64,000 bases of DNA from Hypericum androsaemum (taxonomy: Eukaryota; Streptophyta; Magnoliopsida; Malpighiales; Hypericaceae): positions 19,417,691-19,481,690 of the forward strand of contig OZ023185.1 of assembly GCA_963995505.1 (NCBI GenBank), read 5' to 3'. Below are positions 34,285-46,136 of the stretch, in pieces. The translations under genes and the position numbers were made by a program. Numbering within the stretch: the first letter of the stretch is position 1; each line of letters begins with the position of its first letter. The notes below the pieces were generated by a model. The model did not search any database. It worked only from the letters and a program-made list of their open reading frames with translations, and had not been told where the DNA came from.

Positions 34285-34790
34285 GAATTGGTGGAATGTC
34301 ATTTAGAGTCTGCCACTCATCTATTACTGCTCTGCCCGTTCTCTTACTCTATTTGGGATCATTTTGTGGAGCGATTTGATGTGGAATGGTGTGATTTTGA
34401 TTCCATAAAAATGGCGCTTTCTATTTGGTGCGGTCTTGTCAGAGGTGGCATGGTCGGAAAGGGGTGGTTTACTTTGTTTGGAGCTATAATATAGAACATT
34501 TGGAATCACCTGAATAGTGTGATCTTTGATGAGAAACAGTGTGCCCATGAGTTTCTCCAACATACTATCTACCGTAGGACCCGAGAATGACTATTTTGGT
34601 TAAGGACTCTAAAAGATATTGACAATCAAGAATTTGAACTCTTTTGAGACTCTCTACGAATTGATTAGATTCTTAATTTGTTCCTGGAGTCTTTTGTAAA
34701 TAGTGATCTGTTCACTGTCTTTTTGCTTTTTGTTCCCCGTAAGTTCTTCCCCTTTTTAATACATCTTTTTACCTACCAAAAAAAAAATAG
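34285..34790 (+). mobile_element. 5'-truncated LINE fragment ending in poly-A
   Basis: Frame 34288-34494 reads VECHLESATHLLLLCPFSYS, typical of the zf-RVT region at the end of plant LINE ORF2, and continues past a stop to about 34590. A 3' UTR follows, ending TTTTTACCTACCAAAAAAAAAA near 34790. A clean target-site duplication could not be identified. It is absent from unit 1. Confidence 0.8.
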
Positions 34791-35283
34791 TTTACCCAAT
34801 AGAATTGAATGGTGGTTCATGGTTTTTGTTTCGATTTAATTACAGCAACTACTTTTTTACCCCATCTTTGGGCATAGTAGACTACGCAAGATGTGCTTGT
34901 TTCTCTTGACTATTTTAACCAACTTTAGGCACCTCAGCCACATTTTGGAGCTGATAAATGAAGACCCAGACCCTGTCGCATTGAAAATCCCCTGAAACTG
35001 ATGACCCTTCACCAACAACAATGGCGGTAACATTGGTGTCTTGGATCACAATAATGGCGGCCGCCGCCTCCCCGTCCGGGCCAACTAGTTCCAGCCATGA
35101 CAGCTACCGTGCCCACGAGCAAGTTAGAAATACGCAATGTTGGAACTGATTGTCCCCCTATTATGGCAAAATATGCCATTACCTCCCATGTAAACCAAGC
35201 AGAACTGTTTCGAAACCGTAGAGAGACACAGCCGAAAAGTGTGGCCACCCAATCCTGGACTATCAAATGCTAAACATTGCCTG

Positions 35284-36847
35284 CTATTTACGTGTAATTC
35301 TCCTCCTGCCTCTACCATGACTACCACTAGATGATGTATGTTCTGCCATCCGCTTATAGGAATGTTCTTCCCCACTGTTTTCTTCATCGCTGCCTTCATC
35401 ATAACTCTCAGTTTTATCTGTGGACTCTTCTTCTTCTTGGGGAACTTCGGCAGGTCCCTTTCTTGCCAGCTGATCTCGCAGATCCCGAAGCTTTGTTTTC
35501 TTTGAGTTTAGAACTGCCAGAAACTGTAAAGAGAAAGCCAGGGCAAGCTCAACATGAGAGAGGAATGAGACAAAATCAGTCTGATAAACAGGTCAAAAGA
35601 GCTGCTTCAGCAGGCAATTAACTAGGCACCAGCAAGACGATACGCACTCATATGATGGATTCATACAGATGTAAACTAGGAGTCAAGTCGAGGCTCATAA
35701 CCTTGCCAGTGGGAAACTCATGAAATACAAAAGCTATGCAGCAACTACCATAACCCACTAGCAAAATTTGGAAGCACAAACCTTTGCATATATTGCATAT
35801 TCAAACTCTGTCTTCTCGCTGCAGAGTCTCTCACTTTGTGCCAAGCACTTGTCAGCCTCGGCTTTCATCCGATCATATGACTTGGTCTTCGCAACAACTT
35901 CTTCCTGTGCAATCACAAGCAATAAATGAGGAAGACAAATTGCCCAAGACGAGGAACTTCCAAACCATTTTGCGAGTGCAACATTCAGTTTGCTGTCAAA
36001 GACTGTAATCACAAAGATAAATGCCCGACACGAGCAGAGCATGTTCACATCAAAGTACGAGAGTTCATCTAAGTAGTAACCTTTGCGAACTGCAACAATC
36101 TAGTCCCCACAGTTCCTTTCCCTAACTCATCAAACCGCAGGACGATGAGAAATGCTAAAGGAGCTATTCAATCGATAGGTTCTGTCGTCGGGTTAGTTAG
36201 AAGCTAAAATAAGAAGGCGGAATGGGGAAGTTACGCTGAGGCGGATGTTGGCATCCATGAGGAAGTCCATGATCTCACAAGTGGTCTTCTTCGAATCCGG
36301 GGAGGGCTGGCATTTCCATCGCCATTCCAGCTTCATCCCTTCCTTCTCGAAGCTCCACGACAGCTACAACCACAAAACTTCCTCTCTTACTAACAAATAA
36401 CTCTTCCGATGAATTTAATTCATTTAATTAAAAAGGGAGAGAAACGAGAGAGAAAAGACGGACGCGCTTATAGCCGGCGCCGGCGTCGGAGAATCTGTAG
36501 ACGGAGAGAGGCTGCTGGTACGCCAGGTGACGCTCGGCCGACCGGATGTACTCGCCGACCTCCTGGTCCCACTGCTCCGCCCTCTCCCTCACCTCCTCCT
36601 CCGCCGCTGCTCCGAAAAAAAAGGTTAATTAATCTTTTTTTTTTGTTCAAGAAAAAAAAAGAAATCGCGATTAGGAAAAGGAATTAAGGAGATTGTGAGT
36701 ACCGAGGCAGAGCCAGGCGTGGTGGCCGTCGGAGATGGAGAGGCGGAAGTGGGAATCGAACCACTTGCCCTTCACGAATATCGCATCCTCCTCCCCTGCC
36801 GTCTCCAGCTTCACGCACGTGTGTCGGCTTGACGGCGTCGTTTCCAT
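35284..36847 (-). CDS. XRCC4: XRCC4, non-homologous end-joining factor (5 exons, 259 aa)
   Basis: XRCC4 binds DNA ligase IV and is needed for double-strand-break repair by end joining in the nucleus. Exons: 36847-36703, 36606-36464, 36363-36235, 35904-35782, 35523-35284, with GT-AG junctions and consistent phase. The head domain (about residues 1-130) contains VKGKWFDSHFRLSISDGHHA, RAEQWDQEVGEYIRSAERHL and LSWSFEKEGMKLEWRW. The long helix that dimerises and binds ligase IV follows (EEVVAKTKSYDRMKAEADKC to FLAVLNSKKTKLRDLRDQL). The tail is acidic and serine-rich, ending in a basic cluster RGRRRITRK. Length is close to Arabidopsis XRCC4. The start is METTPSSRHTC. Upstream in-frame sequence exists without a stop to 37048 but does not look like XRCC4. 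The gene looks intact. Confidence 0.96.
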
Positions 36848-37812
36848 GTCTGACCCCCTCGTTTCTCTGGATTTCGATTCCTTACTAATTGGGAGTGTGG
36901 GTGTGGGGGGCCCCACCCTTCTTCCCGATGAGTTCCTTCTGCGAGAAGCTTTCCCCGGTTTCTCGATGACGGTTTTTCCCGCCTCGTTTGGGCTGAGTAT
37001 GTCCTGAGGCCCAAGAGCCCAATACTGAGGCCCAATATATCTTCGCAATAACCGAGTACTTAGTTGGGTTTTTTAGTTCCAATGGTCGGGTCGAATATTG
37101 TTGGATCTATTTTTTAGATATAAATTTTCTGATGATATTTTTTTCATCATGATATTTGAATTCAATATCGTACTTAAACGATCCTACTTCCTAGTCTATC
37201 GTTGGCTAATCCCCAAAGTACTACATATTTTTTCGGGTAAACATCTTTAATGTAATATATTACTCTTAATTAGATCCCACGTTTGATTAAACATATCGAT
37301 TGGGACTCGCAACCCGCGTTGACGGTAATCAACTGAGATATGTAAAAGCGTGTGCAGCAGACTTGTCTTCCGAAACATATCGCGACCGGAATACCGACTA
37401 CGTTCGAATTAATTAAGTTCGAGTTTGATTATATTACAAAAGACGATAAAAAATTTGACATATTTTAACACAATTATATTTTTTGATATTTGAATTCGAT
37501 TTTATTCTTGAATTATAACAATTCGCGTCAATCCGGAATCATAGCCGGTGGCACGTAGATTTCTAGAGCATCGAACAGGCTAGATGATGTACGATTAATA
37601 ACCCACCTTGAGTTCAATAATTAGAAATTTGTACTTTTGTATTTTGGTTGATTATTCAGCCAATTGGTAGTAAAATTATTGATTCGTATGCGTATATAGC
37701 AACTTGTAGATTCACGGTATTTCTACTTTGTCCTTAAACTCGTGATCCAAATATTACCTTGAAGTGTAAATACTACTGAAGAGAGGTAATCAAAGTGTTA
37801 AATTCAATTTAA
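36848..37812. other. XRCC4 upstream region and AT-rich spacer
   Basis: The first 150-200 bp should hold the XRCC4 5' UTR and promoter. No TATA box stands out. The rest is AT-rich with no recognised feature. Confidence 0.5.
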
Positions 37813-38898
37813 TAGATTTTTGGGCAAATTATCCCTTAGTCCCTGGTGTTTGGTCATCCTCTCCCTCGGATCCCTACATTTTCAATTTTTCGTCTTTTCT
37901 GGCAAACTCCGACGAACTTTTTCGGCCAAAACAAACACTCGATACCCAGAAATCCAGAAACTTAGAAGGGCTTAAAACCCAAAAATCTGACAACTAAAAC
38001 CCATAAATCTAAACGACCCCAATTCAACAGTTACTCGACTAAAAAAATACTCGAATCAACCAAACCCAGGAATGGTGAACTCAAACCCAGCTTGCATCAA
38101 AATCAAGCAGTCGAACCAGGCACAAACTCGATGCCAACACCATTAGAGCCCGGGCGACTCTTCGATTTCCTCCAGAACGTTCTCTTCGGTGAGCTCGGAC
38201 CGTCGTTGTTGTCCACTTTCCACTTCTGGGCAACTCTTGCTGGAAATGACACCGAAAAGAAATTGGGAGAGTCGTTGTCCCTCCGATTGACGTTGTCCGG
38301 GAAGCAGCTCACGGGAGGACCCCGACGCTGACACCTTCGATCATTACCGACGAGCGCAACACCAACCTCATGTTACCTGAGCTACCTTTGCCCTAGCAGA
38401 AGGAAGAAATTGCGCGACTGAGTGTGGAAAGGAGAAGCCCCACGCGACACCCGATCTTTACTTGAACCGCGCTGTTTGTGGGCTTAGAGTCGGCGATGCC
38501 TAATGGTGGGAAGGATGTGGAATTTGTGGAGGCCGTAAACGACGTCGAGTTGCTTCTTCACTAGATGGTTTGTGGTCTTAGATTTTGAATTTTTTTTCTT
38601 AATATTCTTTGGTTGTGTTCTTAATTTTGGTTAGTTTGATTTTATTTTTTGGTTAATTTTTTGTTGTTGGTGTTCTTGGTCAAATGTTGAAGAAGATAAA
38701 TTTTTTATTTTTTGTTTAAGCGTAGTTTGGTCATTTTTATGACCAAAAATAAAAAAAGAGCCGATGACGTTAGCCAGGGACTCGAGAGTTTCTAAAATCA
38801 AAGACGGGGGACGGTAAAATCATTTTTGAAAATGCAGGGATTCGAGGGGGAGGATGACCAAATACCAGGGACTAGGGGGTAATTTGCCCTAAATTTTT
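37813..38898. mobile_element. MULE-like element with about 40-60 bp inverted termini and captured GC-rich insert
   Basis: The left end GGGCAAATTATCCCTTAGTC (37822) matches the reverse complement of the right end, which finishes at 38889, over about 60 bp with few mismatches (both then read CCTGGT(G/A)TTTGGTCATCC). Flanking 9-mers TAGATTTTT (37813-37821) and TAAATTTTT (38890-38898) agree at 8 of 9, as expected for Mutator-like elements. The core (about 38070-38570) is GC-richer, with an open plus frame 38092-38331 (RLFDFLQNVLFGELGPSLL) and open minus frames. It may be a captured gene fragment, which I do not recognise. No transposase. Confidence 0.8.
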
Positions 38899-38925
38899 TA
38901 TAAAGTCTTTAATATAATAACTGGC

Positions 38926-39891
38926 GGTTCTCGTAGGGATGGCAACGGGCAGGATCCGGGTAGGATCCATAGGATCCATATCCTTATCCTCTTTTTAAAT
39001 GGTGGATCCAGATCATTATCCTTATCCTCTTTAAAAATAAGGATTTGGGCAGGATCTGGGTCCTAAAAAATCGGGCAGGATCAGGGCGGCCCGCGGGTCC
39101 AATTTTTTTTTTAATATTTAATTTTTAAAAATTAAATTATCTTTTGATAGTTTTTAAATAGCAATGAGACATTTTTATGCATTAAACAATTCAATACAAA
39201 GAAACCAAACAAATAAATCCCAAAAAAGTTGAACTTGGGTAAGTTAAAATTGAGAATTTGGTTCATAATTTTAGCTGTTATTACATGGGGCATGTGGCTG
39301 CTTCATACAATATTATCTTGTGGCTGCTTCGTACAGTATTATCTTTAATAAGGCGAGGTGCGATAATGAGCTTCTCCTGCATTCTGTCTTCTTTCATGCT
39401 CAAGAGTGGATTCTTTGGATAGATGGCTCGATCATTCACAATCAATCATTGCTCAATTTTTTGATTGCCTACAAGGATTTATAGGTCCCTCATCTTCACC
39501 TCTTGAGGTTGAGGGAACGTTTTGGTCGAGGCTTGGGTTGTTTGTAACTGATGTAAATATCGGGCCCCTGTATCACTTTTTTTTTTGTGCTTGCTCTGTT
39601 TTGAACTATCGTTTTAGTAAAGAATATTTGTTACCAAAAAAATTGAGAATTTGGTATTATGCCTAATAATTAATATACATATATATTATTTTAATATTAA
39701 TTTATAAAATTCGGGTAGGATCAGGGCAGGATCCTATAGATCCATATCAATGCCCTTATCCTTTTAAAATATCAGGATCCGAGCAGGATCAGGATCTAGA
39801 CCCGGTCAAAGTCAACGAATCTTGGACCCTTCGGGTCTGGATTAGGATAGACCCTCAGGATAAGGATCTAATTGTCATCCCTAGGTTCTGG
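38926..39891. mobile_element. Non-autonomous hAT-like element with nested LINE
   Basis: It starts TAGGGATGGCAACGGGCAGG (38934) and ends AATTGTCATCCCTA (39883), with inverted termini. Eight-base flanks GGTTCTCG (38926-38933) and GGTTCTGG (39884-39891) match at 7 of 8. Subterminal GGATCC-type words repeat at both ends. The first 200 bp closely match the partial element at 63791-64000, so this is a family. The interior is interrupted by a LINE fragment. Confidence 0.85.
39247..39655 (+). mobile_element. Short LINE 3' fragment nested in the hAT-like element
   Basis: AAATTGAGAATTTGGT occurs at 39247-39262 and again at 39640-39655, directly after a poly-A run. The insert is about 380 bp. It ends TTTTAGTAAAGAATATTTGTTACC plus A-run, like other LINE 3' ends here, and carries frame 39406-39666 without a recognised domain. 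The nesting shows it is younger than the hAT-like insertion. Confidence 0.85.
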
Positions 39892-41840
39892 ACTTTGCAT
39901 AGTTAGATATTCAAATCCCCAACCTACTAGCCCACAAGTGCATTAGTAGGGCTCACAATGTCGCACGTAACCTGTCCCATTAGCGATTTACTACCCGTGA
40001 TTGCCCTTAAAACTGGCGACAAGCACCTAGCTTAATTAGTTAAAGGGCAGTCGAGATAAGCACGTATTAGCGTGTGTATTTTTGGTTATTGGCTAGATAT
40101 TTTAATTAATTGGAGGGTGTTGGTTCTTTTTCCGGAGAGTTAACCAAGGATAATCAGAAAATGGGACCTACCTAAATCAATGATTATTTGCATATAGCGT
40201 CTCCTAACGCTTTTTTTGCTTTTCCGTTAAGGCATGAAATATAATTATTTGTGTAGGCCAATTTAAAACAATTACAACATATTGCATGAGTACATTTTAA
40301 CTAAACTATATATATATATATATAAGCAATGTTTTGTAGATTTAGAGGAATTCGATGTTGTCTTTCAAGAGGTGATCTCGGCTGAGACTTGAAGTCTTGC
40401 GATTGTCTTTGACTTTTATTGGGAAGAGGATGCGTCTTCCATCCTTCAAGTGATTAAAGATATGGCGTGTTGTTCCAAGCCGTTTTGGGCTTTTCATCCT
40501 CATTGATTATAGTTGCAGTTTGGTATTTTGATTAGGTTTCTGCAACTTATTTTAACTTGGTGTTCTCTGATTCGGCTGGAATTTGGTTGTTGTTTCTTGC
40601 TGCACTTTGGTTTGTTGCTCTTTGTTTAGAGCTCTTGTTGGCTTCGTGGGGTTATTGGGTTTAGATATAGTTCTATTAACTAGTTTGCTACTTGATAGAT
40701 TTGTATCTAGCCTCTTTGTTTGGATATAATTTTCTTGGAGATCTTTTGAAGAGTAATACAATTTACTTATAAAAAAATAAGCAATATTTTGTAAATAGTA
40801 ACAAATTTCAGTCTAACTGTTTAAATGGCTATTCTATTTGTCATAGCTAGCTGGACTGAAATCACGCGGCACTTGCATGTTTCTTCCTCCATTTACTCGT
40901 TAAATGAATTACCTCGTGAGTGTAGCAAAATTTTCGTGACGTCGGTGGCGCTTAGGATGGTTAATGGTTAAGACGACAGATAATTAATTGAAGAATGAAA
41001 GTGCATGTTTCCGCTCCGAATTAATAAGTTGATGGTTGAAAATTAATTGCGGATTAATGGTGGTGTTTGATTAACGAAGGATGTGATGCCAAGAGAATGT
41101 TGCTTTAACTTCACCTTTTTAAATATTTGAACCAGTAGGACCAATATTAATGGTCGGGCCTTTAAATATTAATGATTTAGAGGAATTTAATAGGAAGCAT
41201 AAATCTCGGAAATTTAGAATGTTACTGCTTCTAATTAACAAGTATTAACTTTTTTTTACTGTTATAAAAAAGTAAGTTCCCTTTACTGCTTAACACCAAA
41301 ATACAGGTCCTGGCTCCAGGAAAACCGGCTACGAAAGATATCCAAAAAAAGTTCTGTTACGCAAATCAATTATATAATCTCATAATCTATTGATCATAAC
41401 GCATGATAGGTAAAATTATGTGGATCGAATATTAATTTAGCAAAAAAATACCATGCTAAAAATTCTGATTCAACTATTGAAAACATAATACGACAATACA
41501 GATTCCTTATATTAGAATATTCATACACCTTAATCTTAAAATTCTGTTTTTTTTCCCTAAAATTATCTGATATTTGAATATTCAGGCAACTTTTTTCTTG
41601 AAAACGAGCTGCAAATTCACCCGAAAGCAAGTCCTACCTCTCCCCCCCAAATCCATTCAACAGTTGAGCTAAAAACAAAAAGCCGAAAACAGAAAAAAGG
41701 AAGGGGACAACGACAAAAAAAAAAGGGAGGGTAAAATATTCAAAAACTTTCAAAATACTCCCGTAACGCCGTCATCCATCCCTCCGTTAACACCGACGGG
41801 GCTCCCACTTCTCTATTTATTTATAAAAACTTCTACAGAA
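39892..41840. other. Intergenic region with one LINE insertion
   Basis: No gene was found. It contains the LINE at 40323-40793 and a (TA)n run at about 40308-40322. From about 41650 the sequence turns A- and C-rich toward the WVD2-like promoter. Confidence 0.5.
40323..40793 (+). mobile_element. 5'-truncated LINE 3' fragment with target-site duplication
   Basis: TAAGCAATGTTTTGTA (40323-40338) and TAAGCAATATTTTGTA (40778-40793) match at 15 of 16. The 440-bp insert ends GTAATACAATTTACTTATAAAAAAA, the same type of tail as the element at 2294-3334. No coding domain remains. Confidence 0.85.
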
Positions 41841-41854
41841 GCAAGCCACTATAG

Positions 41855-41856
<2 letters not shown>

Positions 41857-41887
<31 letters not shown>
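41857..41887 (+). repeat. (GA)n microsatellite in the leader of the WVD2-like gene
   Basis: About 15 GA units within a probable 5' UTR exon that ends at a donor-like AGCCGGTGAGTT near 41930. Coding starts after a leader intron ending at 42712. Confidence 0.7.
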
Positions 41888-41889
<2 letters not shown>

Positions 41890-42720
41890 AGGAACAATCT
41901 CCAGTTGGTTTCAAATCGGACCTTAAGCCGGTGAGTTATTTACTGAACTTGCCACCCTGTCGCAATGCAGCTTACTCGTTGCGGAGTTCGTTAGTCCGAC
42001 GCCGTCGTTTCTGGTTTATCCAACTCTCGCTCGCGCTCTGTTTGGATCCAACCTAATTGCCTATTTCCGGATTTCCGTTACTTGTCTCTTCACTTTCTGT
42101 TCACGTCTCTGTTTTATTTGTTTTTTTTTTCGAGTTTCGTTTATTATTTATTTACTTATCTATTGTTGACGACGGACAATGAGTTATGAGTCGGCATTGG
42201 ATTTAGCGGGTGACCGGTCGTCTCGGTTGTTCTTCTTTTCTCCTTTTGTGTAGTTGGTGGGGTGGGTGCTCTTATCAATTGGAGGAGATGTAGGTTCAAA
42301 GATTGTCTGCTACATTGCTGGGGTTAGGGCAGAAAGCTAACTATTACTTGGTGGAGTCTTGCCTGCATTTAGGTTTAGAGGTGCGAGATGGCGTTTTTCA
42401 TAGCCGGTTATGGTGTTCGTATGGTCTGGTTCCGCTTTTGAAGCTGTTTATTGTGTTTGTTATTGTTGAATTGTTGTACTTAAGATTGGTGAATATGTTA
42501 AAGAGTAACAAGATGGAAGACTCTGTCTTAGGTTTATCCTTTATGAGACTGTCTGCTAAATGAGAGAAGGTGCTACAATGTGGCAGAACTAGGATTGGGA
42601 ATGATTTCGTCGCTTGGTCTTGGTTTCGTTAAGCCAAAGGGGGCATCTTTTGGCTGTTACAGGATGACGTCTTGTAAAGAGCTTGACTAATACGATTTGG
42701 TTTTGTTTGCAGTCTAATCA

Positions 42721-44675
42721 ATGGGGGTCGAAGTTCAGGATATATGCATGGACAAGGGGCCAGATTGTGTTATCGTCTACGCAAACGGTGCTCCGGGTCG
42801 TCAAGAAGTTCTTGAGTCATGTGGGGCAATCAAGGAAGGTTCTGGGATCCACATCTCAGAGGAGAACAATGAAGCAAAGGAATATGATGTGAAGGAATGC
42901 ACTACCGAGACATCAGTTGATTGCAATGTGGAAAAAATTGAGGAAAATGTCGTCACTTCAGATTTTATGTCTGGGGTGACAGAGAAAAAGTTGAATTCAA
43001 GAAAAGAGAATGAAAAGAAATCACAGCCGTTGGTGAAGCATGCTTCTAGAGCTTCAGTTGCTCGAACTAAGCACACTGTTCCTCATCCTTTTGCTCTGGC
43101 GACTGAAAAGCGTGCTTCTTCCGCAAACTGTCCACCTGTGTCTGAATCTGATGCTGCTGCTGGATCAGATAAAGTTGCGCTGCGTCCAAATGCATTGAAG
43201 CAAAATCAGGTAAGTGCACTTTGAACCGGATGGTATATGGAAATTAAGCACCACGCTCATTGTTACTGAAAGATTTCTGCGTGTTTGATTCCTGAATGAA
43301 TTTGAACTTTGCCTCTCTAATGCATGGATAACCTGACTACAGTATTTGATATGTTTCCCGATGTCCTTTATATCCGTCCACTGCAGCATCTTCCCACACC
43401 GAGGAAGCCGTTGCAACCAAATAACAAGACACATTCTGATGAGGAAGATTCTTGTTCTGTCACTTCAATGTATCCTTTGCTCTGAGCAGTTACTCTCATT
43501 TTCTTTTGCTATCCCTCTGTTATCCATTTTCTTTACTTTTTCTTCAAATGAGTTCTTACCTTGACTAAGCATAGTACTTCAGCTTCGGCAAAGAATATTA
43601 AAGCAAGGAAGACTGTGGCAGTGGCTCCAGTATTTAAAAGCAGCGAGCGTTCTGAGAAACGCAAGGAGGTATCATGTTCTTCCCGACTTCATTTTTGGTC
43701 TTACCATTTGGCAGACTAACATTTTCTTTACCATGCTGCAAATTTTCAGTTTTACTCGAAGTTGGAAGAGAAGCACCGAGCTCTGGAAGCTGAGAAATGT
43801 CAGAGTGAAGCAAGGACAAAGGTAATCTACCTCGAGTGTCACTGAGGTTACAGAAGTTAACAATACCTTGGTTATGGGGAAATTTACTCTCTTTCTCGAA
43901 CACAAGCACACATATATTGGCAAACGTGTTTATTCAATCCTCATTTGAAGAAATTTCCATGCTGTATATCCTATTCGGTTATGAATTATATGTTGAGCCA
44001 TGAGCATTCAGTGGAGGAAGCAGGTTGGCCAAGCAGAATCCTATTCCCTTGCAATTGTCTCTGGATGACAATCTTGAACTGGGAGCAATTCTCTTTATAA
44101 GAAACGCATCGAGGTTGACAAATTTTTTCTTAGTACTTATTTTCTTTGAAAATGTACAGGAAGAAATGGAGGCAGCTATTAAGCAATTAAGGAAGAGTTT
44201 GACATTCAAAGCAAGCCCAATGCCAAGTTTCTACCATGAGGCCACTCCGCCTAAGGTTGAACTTAAGAAGGTACCATCTATCTTTGCCCTCTTTCACAAT
44301 GCTACGGATCTGAAAATCATGAATCTGGTATGGAAAGCTAGCTTGAACCACTCCATAAAAAATATTCAAGCAGACATCCTTAGTCGTGGTTTGATTTCGT
44401 GCCAGCTACCAACCACCCGCGCAAAATCACCGAAGTTTGGTCGAAGGAAGAGCTGCATTGATCCGGTGCGTTCAACCCCTGCAGAGAGGATGAAAGGAGC
44501 TCAGATCAAGGGCAACCAGCCCACTTCGAGTTTACGCAGGGAAGACGCTGTCCTGCATGGCAATACCATCAGCAAATCCATTGACAGCAATCTACTTCTA
44601 CATGAGGCGAACGAGTTCGTCGGATCTGAGTTGAAGAGTGTGAGCGTTGTTGCAGATAACGGTGCTATATTTTGA
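42721..44675 (+). CDS. WDL: WVD2-like (WDL) TPX2-domain microtubule protein (372 aa)
   Basis: WVD2/WDL proteins bind and bundle cortical microtubules and influence anisotropic cell growth. Coding exons: 42721-43209, 43387-43469, 43575-43668, 43750-43821, 44160-44270, 44406-44675, with GT-AG junctions and consistent phase. The N-terminal half is acidic and unstructured. The signature TPX2 segment spans exons 4-6: [20 protein letters not shown], then a helix [20 protein letters not shown] with PSFYHE, then [17 protein letters not shown]. The C-terminal 60 residues are low complexity. Start is the first ATG after the leader-intron acceptor (TTTGCAG at 42706-42712). Which WDL member it is cannot be decided from sequence alone. 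WDL4/WDL5-like is a guess from the acidic N-terminus. Confidence 0.92.
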
Positions 44676-46130
44676 GTTGGTGCAGCATCTTGTAACTTAA
44701 AAGAGGCAAAGGTTCCGAGTGTCGCTTGTCTTTCGACAACTGCTCTGAAGCAATTTCACAAACTCGTGATATTTGTGTTATTTATCAATTGTAAATTTGC
44801 TGTAACTTATGCTGCCCATATAATATATTTCCATTTTCCTGGAAACTGCCGCATCGTTGAGCTCTTGCAAGTCTTGCGATTAATGTTTCCAATTTTATTT
44901 ACACGTATCTCAAAAAATTTTATAGGAATTTACCTATTCAGAAATTTTATCAGGTCAAGTGGGCAACCTTGGAAATTTTTTAAGATGTGTACCATAGTAG
45001 AAGATGCATTTTGTTAATATGGATAATCTAAATTGAATTACTTAAAACTTTTAAACTTTTCAGAACATATTATTAACAGGATAACTATGCATTCAAATGT
45101 GCAAGCACATATAGTTTCCCAAAATCAACCGGTTTAAAAATTTATGTCTGTTTGGTACTGCCCATCTGATTAGAAACAATTCACTCCGGTTATGTGAAAT
45201 TATTTTGCCAAATTTTGGGAGACTATCATACTCCATCAATCCCCGTCCCTGCTAGCAAGTCCAGATGTTAAGACACGTAGGCCCACATGTGAAATGACCG
45301 CCCGAAACCTAGGCCCATAGACAAAGCCCACAATTTCAGACAGCCCAGTCCAGATAATTTATAAAACACGCGTTCGTAAGGTGGGGCCCAGGTCAGAGAG
45401 AATATTCCCGCTACAGAGCAGCATATTAAACCTTATCCACAACGCAGTTATGTTTTAAATTTTTTCTCATTTTTGCTGACAGATCCGAGAGGCAGGCTTC
45501 TTCGCGTCGCGAAGAGGCAATTCTCAACATCCACGCGCGAGCATTACCATTTACTATTCCGCCCAACGAAGCAAAAGCCCCACCGACAAAAACATCTTAT
45601 TTAGTATAGTTTTTTTAATAATGCATTCTATTTGGAATTCGAAAGTAAGAACTTTCTTATGTTATTTTTCTTCTATTAACAAGCAACTATATGTTTCAAT
45701 GATAACATTCGTTTGTCTTTGTAGAAGATATATTTTAAATTCAAATAGAGATTTTTTATTTATTCGTTAAACATCTATTTCATTAAACAAACGATACACA
45801 AAAAATTCCAATCTTTTGTTTTGCGATATTTATCTCATGCGATACACACAGGAGAAAATATCTTCTCCACGTGATACCAAAATTTCCAATCAAACAGCAG
45901 ATGAAAAAATAAAATAAGACCGAAAAGGCTTTGGAGGGTGAAACGAAGGAAACGCTGAGCTTACACCACCTAACGACCCGTTCAGTTCACGCGCCCAATC
46001 ATAAACCGACACGGACTTAATCCTAATCCAACGGTGTACCCTGACTCCACGTCATCAACCGTACGGTCGTTGAAACATCAAAAATCACCCGCCCTCCTCC
46101 TCTCTCTCTCTCTCTCTCTCTGCGCCATCC
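44676..46130. other. WDL 3' UTR, intergenic DNA and START-gene promoter
   Basis: No gene was found. 45240-45560 is GC-richer without an ORF. The last 40 bp (about 46093-46120) is a (CT)n leader typical of plant 5' UTRs. Confidence 0.5.
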
Positions 46131-46136
46131 ATGTAA
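46131..46136 (+). promoter_or_regulatory. Minimal uORF ATGTAA overlapping the START-gene start codon
   Basis: The sequence ATGTAATGGAGG contains a start-stop pair ATGTAA whose last A is the first base of the main ATG at 46136. In plants AUGUAA minimal uORFs in the NIP5;1 leader mediate boron-dependent ribosome stalling. Whether that applies to this gene is inference. It requires that the transcript starts upstream of 46131, which the (CT)n leader suggests. Confidence 0.55.

Larger units (their letters stand above)
32757..35140. repeat. Tandem duplication of the secreted-peptide block, unit 2
   Basis: Direct copy of unit 1 (29267-32756), running into the 3' side of XRCC4. It lacks the unit 1 LINE and TRIM and has its own LINE fragment near 34285-34790. 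Confidence 0.85.
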
